From positions 1-5,228 of the forward strand of contig JAEYGD010000115.1 in assembly GCA_023402505.1 (NCBI GenBank): DNA of 5,228 bases, in the 5' to 3' direction. Positions 1-5,228 of the stretch are shown piece after piece (positions within the stretch are counted from its first letter, which is position 1; every line of letters begins with the position of its first letter). The notes below the pieces were generated by a model that saw only the letters and a program-made list of their open reading frames with translations, ran no database searches and had not been told where the DNA came from. Source of the DNA: Actinomycetes bacterium (GTDB taxonomy: Bacteria > Actinomycetota > Actinomycetes > Mycobacteriales > Micromonosporaceae). The translations under genes were made by a program, and so were the position numbers.

Positions 1-21
1 CCGCACCACCGGTCCCGCCGG

Positions 22-1182
22 TCAGTCCAGCCCCACCCACTCCTGGTCGATGACCCGACCGTCGGTGGCCTCGATCGCGGCTGCGTATACCTCCAGAACC
101 CGGCGGGCAACCACGGGCCAGTCGAAATTCGCCACCACCTGGTCGCCGCAGGCGGTCAGCTCGGCCCGGGCGGCCGCGTCGTCGAGCAGGTCGACGAGGG
201 TGTTCCGCAGTGCACCGGGATCGCCGGTGGGGAACAACCGGCCCGCCCGACCGCCGTCGAGTACCCGCCGGAACGCGTCGAGGTCGCTCGCGACGACGGT
301 GGCGCCGGCCGCGAGAGCCTCGGTGAGGATCATGCCGAACGACTCGCCACCGGTGTTGGGCGCCACGTAGAGGTGCACGCTGCGCAACATCCGTGCCTTG
401 TCCGCCTCGGAGACCAGCCCGAGGAACGTCACCCGGTCCCGCAGCTCGGCCGGAAACCGGTCGAACAGGTCGTCCGGGTCGCCGGGGCCGGCGACCAGCA
501 GCCGCAGCCCGGGCCGCTCCGGCGCCAACCGTACGAACGCGTCCCGCAGCACCGGGAAGCCCTTGCGCGCCTCGGTGAACCGGCCGAGGAAGCCGAGCGT
601 CCCGCCCCGGCCCGGCGCGCACTCCCCCGGCCAACCGGGCAGCGGTTCCGCGCCGGTGAACTTCGCCACCGCCACCCCGTTCGGGATCTCCACCGCTCCG
701 CCGTCCATGTGCTCGACCTGCACCTTGCGGGCCAGGGCACTGACCGCGATGCGGGCGGTGATGCTTTCCAGCACGATCTGGAGCACGCCCTGCGCGGCGG
801 CGAGCACCCGCGAACGGGTCATCGCCGTGTGGAAGGTGGCCACCACCGGCCCGCGGGCGGAGAGCACCGCCACCATCGACAGGCTCAGCGTCAGGGGCTC
901 GTGCACGTGCAGCACGTCGAACTCACCACGGATGATCCACCGGCGCACCCGGGCGGTCGAGACCGGGCCGAAGGCGATCCGGGCCACCGAGCCGTTGTAC
1001 GGCAGGGGGACCGCCCGCCCGGCCGACACCACGTACGGGGGCAGCGGCGAGTCCTCGTCGGCGGGCGCGAGGACGCTCACCTCGTGCCCCAACCCGATCA
1101 GGGCCTCGGCCAGGTCCATCACGTGGTTCTGCACGCCACCCGGCACGTCGAAGGAGTACGGGCACACGATGCCGATCCGCAC
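22..1182 (-). CDS. pimA: Phosphatidyl-myo-inositol alpha-mannosyltransferase (GT4 family, GT-B fold)
   Basis: The product transfers mannose from GDP-mannose to the 2-position of the inositol ring of phosphatidylinositol, giving PIM1 at the cytoplasmic face of the plasma membrane. The 386-residue protein is close to mycobacterial PimA (about 378). The N-terminal domain has the start MRIGIVCPYSFDVPGGVQ, with the Gly-rich loop at residues 14-17. His118 in FHTAM matches the catalytic-site His118 of M. smegmatis PimA. The C-terminal nucleotide-sugar domain has GRFTEARKG (Arg201, Lys207) and the family EX7E motif, Glu280 and Glu288, in GGESFGMILTEAL. The start is GTG at 1182, where homology begins; AAAGGG at 1195-1190 lies 7 nt upstream as a ribosome site. 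In-frame sequence further upstream runs through patA out of frame and is not coding. It is the last gene of the pgsA-patA-pimA block, 16 nt after patA. No clear terminator is visible in the 21 bases left after its stop. Confidence 0.94.
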   Translation of the reverse strand: MRIGIVCPYSFDVPGGVQNHVMDLAEALIGLGHEVSVLAPADEDSPLPPYVVSAGRAVPLPYNGSVARIAFGPVSTARVRRWIIRGEFDVLHVHEPLTLSLSMVAVLSARGPVVATFHTAMTRSRVLAAAQGVLQIVLESITARIAVSALARKVQVEHMDGGAVEIPNGVAVAKFTGAEPLPGWPGECAPGRGGTLGFLGRFTEARKGFPVLRDAFVRLAPERPGLRLLVAGPGDPDDLFDRFPAELRDRVTFLGLVSEADKARMLRSVHLYVAPNTGGESFGMILTEALAAGATVVASDLDAFRRVLDGGRAGRLFPTGDPGALRNTLVDLLDDAAARAELTACGDQVVANFDWPVVARRVLEVYAAAIEATDGRVIDQEWVGLD

Positions 1183-1198
1183 GTTGGCGCCCTTTCCC

Positions 1199-2131
1199 TC
1201 AGACCTGTCCGGTGGCCGGCGAGGGCAGCGCCGCGCCGTTCGGTGTGGCCCGCTGGTCCAGCCACATCCGCTGCAACATGTGCCAGTCTTCCGGATGCCG
1301 GGCGATGCCCGCCGCCAGACCGTCGGCGATCCGCTGGGCCAGCGTCCGGACGCGCTCGTCGAGCGGGCCCTCCTCCGGGCCGGGCACGGCCAGCGGTCCC
1401 TCGATCGTGGCGCACGCGGCGTCCGGCTCGTACCACATCGAGGCGACGTACAGGGGCGCGCCGGTACGCAACGCCAGCAGCGCGGGACCGGGCGGCATCC
1501 GGGTACGGGCACCGAAGAAGTCGACCTCCACGCCGCGCGCCGAGAGGTCGCGGTCCGCCAGCAACGGGACGACGTAACCGGAGCGGACCCGGTCGACCAG
1601 CACGTCGAAGGCCGGCCGCTCCCCGCCGTGGGTGGGCAGGATCTCCATGCCCAGGTTTCGCCGGAAGGCGAGGAACCGCTGGTAGACGCCCTCGGGCTTG
1701 AGCCGTTCGGCGACCGTGGCGATCGGCCAGCCCGTCGCCGCGACCCACGCGCCCGCCGCGTCCCAGTTGCCGGCGTGCGGCAGGGCGACGATCGCGCCCC
1801 GGCCGGCGGCCACGTCGGCGGCCAGCACCTCCTCACGGTCCAGCCGGAACCCGGCGAGGATCTCCGCCCGGCTGAGCGAGGGCAGGCGGAACGCCTCCAG
1901 CCAGTACCGGGCGTAGGAACGCAGGCCGGCCCGCACCAGCGCGTCCAGCTCGGCTTCGGGCACGTCGGGACCGACCACGCGGCGCAAGTTGGCGCGGAGC
2001 CGGGCCGTACCCCCGCCGCCCCGGCGATGGGCGCGGTCCGCGCCCATCCGGAAGGCCGCGGCCGCGACGGGCCGGGGCAGCGCGCGGACGGCGCGCCACC
2101 CGGCGAGGTAGGCCAGCTCGGTGAGGGTCAC
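1199..2131 (-). CDS. patA: Phosphatidylinositol mannoside acyltransferase (LpxL/HtrB-like)
   Basis: The product acylates the mannose of PIM1/PIM2 using acyl-CoA at the inner membrane surface, the step after PimA. The 310-residue length fits mycobacterial PatA (about 316). Features seen are the N-terminal amphipathic stretch LTELAYLAGWRAVRALPRP, the acyltransferase H-X4-D motif HAGNWD (His119, Asp124), ERLKPEGVYQRF at 142-153, GGERPAF at 169-175, DLSARGVEVDFFG at 195-207 and the C-terminal HPEDWHMLQRMWL. The expected catalytic Glu, 74 residues after the His in mycobacterial PatA, is Asp193 here (ADRDL instead of AERDL). The start is GTG at 2131. The 60 in-frame codons upstream overlap pgsA, are Pro/Arg/Ser-rich and contain no credible alternative start. 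A G-rich stretch in the 22-nt gap after pgsA could serve as ribosome site. Function is inferred from family match and operon; general lipid A-type acyltransferase activity is excluded by the PIM gene context. Confidence 0.93.
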   Translation of the reverse strand: MTLTELAYLAGWRAVRALPRPVAAAAFRMGADRAHRRGGGGTARLRANLRRVVGPDVPEAELDALVRAGLRSYARYWLEAFRLPSLSRAEILAGFRLDREEVLAADVAAGRGAIVALPHAGNWDAAGAWVAATGWPIATVAERLKPEGVYQRFLAFRRNLGMEILPTHGGERPAFDVLVDRVRSGYVVPLLADRDLSARGVEVDFFGARTRMPPGPALLALRTGAPLYVASMWYEPDAACATIEGPLAVPGPEEGPLDERVRTLAQRIADGLAAGIARHPEDWHMLQRMWLDQRATPNGAALPSPATGQV

Positions 2132-2153
2132 CGCCGCCGGCCCCCCGCCGCCC

Positions 2154-2789
2154 TCACCCCTGCCCGCCCGGGGCGGTGGGGACCTGGCGGGCCTGCCGGT
2201 ACACGTGGGCCATCCGCTGGCCCACCGTGAAGATCGAGACGGCGGCCAGCAGCCAGAGCGCGACCGGCAGGGCGACCGGCAGGCCGAGGCCGGCGAGCAG
2301 GCCGCCGACACCGACGATGAGCAGCCGCTCGGTGCGCTCGGCGATGCCCACGTTGCAGCTCATCCCGAGCCCCTCGGCCCGCGCCTTCACGTACGACACC
2401 AGCCCGCCGGCGGCCAGGCAGACCAGCGCGGCCGCGACGCCGCCGTGGTCGCCCTCGGTGGCCAGGTAGTACGCCACCGCGCCGAAGACGGCGCTGTCGG
2501 CGACCCGGTCCATGCTCGAGTCGAGGAACGCCCCGAACCGGGTGGAGCCGCCGCTCATCCGGGCCATCGTCCCGTCGAGCAGGTCGGTGAGCGCGAAGAC
2601 CGTGACGATCAGCGCACCGGCGACGAGGTGGCCGCGGGCGCCGAAGCCGAGCGCGCCGACGAGCACCCCGAGGGTGCCCGTCACGGTGACCGCGTTGGGA
2701 GTGACGCCCGCGCGGAGCAGGCGGCGTGCGAGCGGCTCGACGACGCGGGTCATGCCCGCGCGGGCCGTCACTTGGAAGATCTTCGCCAT
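2154..2789 (-). CDS. pgsA: Phosphatidylinositol phosphate synthase (CDP-alcohol phosphatidyltransferase)
   Basis: This integral membrane enzyme condenses CDP-diacylglycerol with myo-inositol-1-phosphate, releasing CMP and forming phosphatidylinositol phosphate, the precursor of phosphatidylinositol and PIMs. The 211-residue protein is near the size of M. tuberculosis PgsA1 (about 217). It has the full CDP-alcohol phosphatidyltransferase signature D-x2-DG-x2-AR-x8-G-x3-D-x3-D: Asp69, Asp72, Gly73, Ala76, Arg77, Gly86, Asp90 and Asp94; the four Asp bind the metals. SYVKARAE (132-139) and AERTERLLI (150-158) match the actinobacterial inositol phosphate synthase subgroup and separate it from phosphatidylglycerophosphate synthases, despite the shared gene name. 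About six hydrophobic segments are visible, roughly at 33-50, 54-71, 97-111, 117-134, 155-170 and 172-190. The start is the ATG at 2789, whose N-terminus MAKIFQVTARAGM fits the family; the ribosome site is weak (GGGA). It is the first gene of the PIM block and is divergent from fusA2. In mycobacteria a HIT-family gene sits upstream instead. Confidence 0.94.
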   Translation of the reverse strand: MAKIFQVTARAGMTRVVEPLARRLLRAGVTPNAVTVTGTLGVLVGALGFGARGHLVAGALIVTVFALTDLLDGTMARMSGGSTRFGAFLDSSMDRVADSAVFGAVAYYLATEGDHGGVAAALVCLAAGGLVSYVKARAEGLGMSCNVGIAERTERLLIVGVGGLLAGLGLPVALPVALWLLAAVSIFTVGQRMAHVYRQARQVPTAPGGQG

Positions 2790-2798
2790 GGCGGTCCC

Positions 2799-2804
2799 AC
2801 GATA
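2799..2804 (-). promoter_or_regulatory. Putative -10 element of the pgsA-patA-pimA operon
   Basis: On the minus strand the hexamer TATCGT fits the actinobacterial housekeeping -10 pattern TANNNT and ends 9 nt before the pgsA ATG. If used, transcription would start within a few bases of the ATG, so the message would be leaderless or nearly so, which agrees with the weak ribosome site. No good -35 box is seen at 16-18 bp. It is the only perfect TANNNT near pgsA; another minus-strand match, TATCCT at 2959-2954, lies much farther upstream. Confidence 0.35.
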
Positions 2805-2805
2805 A

Positions 2806-2823
2806 CGGTCGCCCGCCCGACCG
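2806..2823. repeat. Inverted repeat CGGTCG-N6-CGACCG next to the putative pgsA -10
   Basis: Two perfect 6-bp arms (2806-2811 and 2818-2823) flank a 6-base spacer, 1 bp upstream of the putative pgsA -10 hexamer. A repressor bound here would cover the -35/-10 spacer. The bases alone support the symmetry; a regulatory role is inference, and 6-bp G+C arms are common by chance in such DNA. Confidence 0.35.
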
Positions 2824-2897
2824 CGGTACGGGCTCTCGGGCGACCCGCGGGAGAGGCTTGTGCGGCCCGGGCATCGGGTGTCTGATCGACCCTGGAA

Positions 2898-2913
2898 GGT
2901 GAGGCAGCTCACC
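2898..2913. repeat. Inverted repeat GGTGAG-N4-CTCACC in the middle of the divergent region
   Basis: Perfect 6-bp arms (2898-2903 and 2908-2913) around GCAG lie near the centre of the divergent region, about 110 bp from pgsA and 125 bp from fusA2. The dyad has the size and spacing of an operator for a dimeric regulator, or could form a small hairpin in a fusA2-antisense leader. No regulator gene is present in the window, and no known operator consensus was recognised. Confidence 0.35.
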
Positions 2914-2935
2914 GGTCCGCCCGTCCCGTTCCCGC

Positions 2936-2963
2936 TTGGCAGCAGAGCACCGGAGGATATCGC
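2936..2963 (+). promoter_or_regulatory. Weak candidate promoter for fusA2
   Basis: TTGGCA (2936-2941) resembles a -35 box and is followed after 16 bp by TATCGC (2958-2963), which matches only the first three bases of the -10 consensus. Use of this pair would give a leader of roughly 70 nt. No perfect TANNNT exists on the plus strand of the intergenic region, so the true promoter may be of another class or very degenerate. Confidence 0.2.
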
Positions 2964-3024
2964 CGCGCACTCGCCCCGGGCCGCTTCCCGTCGCGCGCGG
3001 CGGTCGCCACCAACCACCGGCTGA

Positions 3025-3030
3025 GGGAGG
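3025..3030 (+). promoter_or_regulatory. Ribosome binding site of fusA2
   Basis: GGGAGG lies 8 nt before the ATG at 3039, an ideal distance. It decides the start: an in-frame GTG at 3030 overlaps this site and is therefore unlikely to be used. Confidence 0.8.
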
Positions 3031-3038
3031 TGCGCCCC

Positions 3039-5192
3039 ATGGCGCAGAAAAATCAGGAGAAGGGGGTCACCGGCGGCGTGCCGGTGGTGACCGACCCGGG
3101 CAGGGTCCGCAACGTGGTGCTCGTCGGGCACTCCGGTGCCGGCAAGACGACGCTCGTCGAGGCGCTGCTCGCGGCGAGCGGCACGATCGGCCGCGCGGGC
3201 AGCGTCACCGACGGCACGACGGTCTGCGACCACGATCCGGCCGCCGTACGCCAGCAACGGTCGGTGAGCCTCGCCTGCGCGCCGCTCCTGCACGACGGGA
3301 TCAAGGTCAACCTGCTCGACACCCCGGGGTACGCGGACTTCGTCGGCGAGCTGCGCGCCGGCCTGCGAGCCGCCGACGCCGCCCTGTTCGTCGTCTCCGC
3401 CGTCGACGGGATGGACGCCGCCACCGCCGCCCTCTGGGAGGAGTGCGCCGCCGTCGACATGCCCCGCGCGGTCGCCGTCTCCCGGCTCGACCACCCCCGT
3501 GCCGACTTCGACGAGGCCGTCGCGCTCTGCCAGCGCGTCTTCGGCGACAACGTGCTCCCGCTCTACCTGCCGATGCTCGGCGACGACGGCATCTCCACCG
3601 TCGGCCTGCTCGGCCTCATCACGCGGCGGGTCTTCGACTACACCGGCGGCCTGCCGGCCGAGGTGCGGGAGCCGGACCCGGAGCACCTGCCGGCGATCGC
3701 CGAGTCCCGCAACGAGCTGATCGAGGGCATCATCGCCGAGAGCGAGGACGAGACCCTCATGGACCGCTACCTCGAGGGCGAGGACATCGGCACCGACATC
3801 CTCGTGGAGGACCTGGAGAAGGCCGTCGCCCGCGGCCACTTCTATCCCGTGGTTCCGGTCTGCGCGGAGACCGGGGTCGGGCTCGACGCCCTGCTGGAGG
3901 TGCTCACCGCCGGTTTCCCGTCGCCGCTGGAGCACGACGTGCCGGCGGTGACCGGCCTGGACGGCACGCCCCGCCCGCCGTTGACCTGCGACCCGGACGG
4001 GCCGCTGGTCGCCGAGGTGGTGAAGACCACCATCGACCGGCACGTGGGACGGGTCTCCCTGGTCCGGGTCTTCTCCGGCACGCTGCGGCCGGACCAGACC
4101 GTGCACGTCTCCGGGCACGGCATGGCCGAGCGCGGCCACCCCGACCACGACGCCGACGAGCGGGTCGGCCACCTCTACTCGCCGCTCGGCGCGACCCTGC
4201 GCGAGGTGAACGCCGCCGTGGCCGGCGACATCTGCGCCATCACCAAGTCCGGCAGCGCGGAGACCGGCGACACCATCTCGGCCAAGGACGAGCCGCTGCT
4301 GATCGCGCCGTGGGAGATGCCGGAGCCGCTGCTGCCGGTGGCGATCGTGGCCCGTACCCGCTCCGACGAGGACGCCCTCGCGCGCAACCTGGGCCGCCTG
4401 GTGGCCGGCGACCCCACCCTGCGGCTGGACCGCAACGCCGAGACGCACCAGTTGGTGCTGTGGTGCATGGGCGAGGCGCACGCGGACGTCGTGCTGGAGC
4501 GGCTGCGCAGCGGCGGTGTGGAACTGGACACCGAGCCGGTGCGGGTGGCGCTGCGCGAGACGTTCACCGCCGCCGCCAAGGGGCACGGCCGGCACGTCAA
4601 GCAGTCCGGCGGCCACGGCCAGTACGCGGTCTGCGACATCGAGGTCGAGCCGCTGCCGCGCGGCACCGGCTTCGAGTTCGTCGACCGGGTGGTCGGCGGC
4701 GCCGTACCGCACAACTACATCCCGTCGGTGGAGAAGGGCGTACGCGCCCAGATGGAGCGCGGCCTGATCGCCGGCTTCCCGGTGGTGGACCTGCGGGTGA
4801 CGCTGTTCGACGGCAAGGCGCACAGCGTCGACTCCTCGGACGCGGCATTCCAGACGGCCGGGGCGCTGGCCCTGAAGGACGCGGTCGAGAAGGGCCAGCC
4901 GGCCCTGCTGGAACCCGTCGACGAGGTGGTCATCCGGGTGCCCGACTCGTCGGTGGGCGCGGTGATGGGCGACCTGTCCGGACGGCGCGGACGGGTGCTC
5001 GGCACCGAGCCGGACACGTCCACCGAGGGCCGCACCCTGGTCCGCGCCGAGGTGCCCGCGACGGAGCTGCTCCGGTACGCGGTGGAGCTGCGCTCGATGA
5101 CCTCGGGCACCGGCACCTTCCAACGCCACTTCGTCCGCTACGACCCGATGCCCACCCACCTGGCCGACCAGATCCGCAAGGAACACACCTGA
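3039..5192 (+). CDS. fusA2: Elongation factor G-like protein, EF-G2 type
   Basis: This 717-residue translation-factor GTPase has the whole EF-G layout: G domain (about 25-295), domain II (about 320-415), III (about 430-505), IV (about 506-620) and V (about 625-700). Visible motifs are the P-loop GHSGAGKT (30-37), G3 DTPGYADF (94-101), G4 SRLD (148-151) and a G5-like CAETGVG (275-281). Domain IV has SGGHGQYA (523-530) and HSVDSSDAAF (595-604), and domain V has MGDLSGRRGRVLG (643-655). Unlike canonical EF-G, the DTPGH His is Tyr98, the NKxD motif is SRLD and the RGIT switch Thr is Ser77. This marks it as the actinobacterial EF-G2 paralogue, not the main translocase, which normally lies with rpsL-rpsG-tuf. 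Mycobacterial EF-G2 is reported to bind guanine nucleotides but to lack ribosome-dependent GTPase activity; the cellular role is unclear. The start is the ATG at 3039, placed by the GGGAGG site. It is divergent from pgsA. A ribosome-protection resistance protein is less likely. Confidence 0.92.
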   Translation: MAQKNQEKGVTGGVPVVTDPGRVRNVVLVGHSGAGKTTLVEALLAASGTIGRAGSVTDGTTVCDHDPAAVRQQRSVSLACAPLLHDGIKVNLLDTPGYADFVGELRAGLRAADAALFVVSAVDGMDAATAALWEECAAVDMPRAVAVSRLDHPRADFDEAVALCQRVFGDNVLPLYLPMLGDDGISTVGLLGLITRRVFDYTGGLPAEVREPDPEHLPAIAESRNELIEGIIAESEDETLMDRYLEGEDIGTDILVEDLEKAVARGHFYPVVPVCAETGVGLDALLEVLTAGFPSPLEHDVPAVTGLDGTPRPPLTCDPDGPLVAEVVKTTIDRHVGRVSLVRVFSGTLRPDQTVHVSGHGMAERGHPDHDADERVGHLYSPLGATLREVNAAVAGDICAITKSGSAETGDTISAKDEPLLIAPWEMPEPLLPVAIVARTRSDEDALARNLGRLVAGDPTLRLDRNAETHQLVLWCMGEAHADVVLERLRSGGVELDTEPVRVALRETFTAAAKGHGRHVKQSGGHGQYAVCDIEVEPLPRGTGFEFVDRVVGGAVPHNYIPSVEKGVRAQMERGLIAGFPVVDLRVTLFDGKAHSVDSSDAAFQTAGALALKDAVEKGQPALLEPVDEVVIRVPDSSVGAVMGDLSGRRGRVLGTEPDTSTEGRTLVRAEVPATELLRYAVELRSMTSGTGTFQRHFVRYDPMPTHLADQIRKEHT

Positions 5193-5196
5193 CCCA

Positions 5197-5228
5197 CCCC
5201 GCACCCCTCCCCGCACCCCTCCCCGCAC
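5197..5228. repeat. 12-bp tandem repeat after fusA2, cut by the window edge
   Basis: The unit CCCCGCACCCCT occurs at 5197-5208 and 5209-5220, and its first 8 bases follow at 5221-5228, with no mismatch. It begins 4 nt after the fusA2 stop. The copy number and the right border are unknown because the window ends inside it. It has no dyad symmetry, so it is not an intrinsic terminator by itself. Confidence 0.75.

Larger units (their letters stand above)
2790..3038. other. Divergent intergenic region between pgsA and fusA2
   Basis: These 249 bases separate two outward-facing start codons and must carry the promoters for both transcription units. No credible small gene is seen: in-frame extensions of either gene have no family-like sequence. 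The contents I can point to are a TATCGT -10-like hexamer near pgsA, a weak TTGGCA/TATCGC pair facing fusA2, two short hyphenated inverted repeats and the fusA2 ribosome site, listed separately. A possible nested hairpin lies at 2833-2855 (CTCTC/GAGAG around GGG-CGA-CCC). No riboswitch or RNA gene was recognised. Confidence 0.8.

Noticed and set aside
8..22. Hairpin ACCGG-N5-CCGGT at the pimA stop as a terminator.
   Set aside because: The stem is only 5 bp, it touches the stop codon and no U-run follows on the minus strand; such dyads are frequent in this base composition.
1183..1836. A 218-codon N-terminal extension of PimA, or a PatA-PimA fusion.
   Set aside because: The extension reads patA in the wrong frame, is Arg/Pro/Ser-rich, and PimA homology begins exactly at the GTG at 1182 with a ribosome site before it.
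398..2230. Plus-strand open frame of about 610 codons (and a shorter one at 373-1701) antisense to pimA and patA.
   Set aside because: The translation is Ser/Arg/Pro/Thr-rich without domains, while the minus strand holds two well-recognised enzymes across the same bases.
2132..2311. Longer PatA starting at an ATG at 2311.
   Set aside because: The extra 60 residues overlap pgsA out of frame and show no PatA-like sequence; homology begins at or near the GTG at 2131.
2121..2885. Plus-strand 254-codon open frame antisense to pgsA.
   Set aside because: Biased Arg/Ala/Gly/His composition, no recognisable domain, and it is fully covered by the pgsA coding sequence and its promoter region.
3030..3038. 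Upstream GTG start for fusA2 (adds three residues).
   Set aside because: The GTG overlaps the GGGAGG ribosome site, which is ideally placed for the ATG at 3039.
3039..5192. Tetracycline ribosome-protection protein (TetM/OtrA type) as identity of the EF-G-like gene.
   Set aside because: The domain IV and V motifs and the DTPGY/SRLD changes fit actinobacterial EF-G2 better, and the neighbours are housekeeping lipid genes and not a resistance or antibiotic cluster.
2790..5228. Minus-strand frame open from the right window edge through fusA2 antisense and the intergenic region into pgsA (more than 800 codons before the pgsA ATG).
   Set aside because: Its translation is low-complexity and rich in Arg, Gly, Val, His and Asp with no family motif; G+C-rich genes commonly leave an antisense frame open. 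Only the part from the ATG at 2789 is a real gene.

Overview
The window is very G+C-rich bacterial DNA (my estimate by eye is above 70%). It is densely coded, with many GTG/ATG starts and TGA stops, which points to an actinobacterium. The protein sequences resemble remembered Micromonosporaceae (Micromonospora/Salinispora-like) homologues, but the genus is an inference from memory and not a search result.

Layout. Positions 22-2789 on the minus strand hold a compact three-gene block that reads right to left: pgsA (phosphatidylinositol phosphate synthase), patA (phosphatidylinositol mannoside acyltransferase) and pimA (phosphatidylinositol mannosyltransferase). The gaps are only 22 and 16 nt, so co-transcription is likely. 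Positions 2790-3038 are a 249-nt divergent intergenic region with possible promoter elements and small inverted repeats. Positions 3039-5192 on the plus strand encode a full-length EF-G-like GTPase of the actinobacterial EF-G2 (FusA2) type. The last 32 bases, just after its stop, are a short 12-bp tandem repeat cut off by the window edge.

How the genes work together. PgsA makes phosphatidylinositol phosphate from CDP-diacylglycerol and inositol phosphate. After dephosphorylation by an enzyme not seen here, PimA adds the first mannose to the inositol ring on the cytoplasmic face, and PatA acylates that mannose. Together they make the early phosphatidylinositol mannoside (PIM) anchors used for envelope glycolipids. 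The EF-G2 gene is functionally separate as far as is known; it shares only the divergent control region.

I found no mobile element, CRISPR array, RNA gene or evidently new system. The most useful second-look points are non-canonical residues at key positions: the catalytic-type His and the G2/G4 motifs in EF-G2, and a Glu-to-Asp change at the expected catalytic dyad of PatA. The structure of the divergent promoter region is also worth a look. Very long open frames antisense to all four genes are high-GC shadows.
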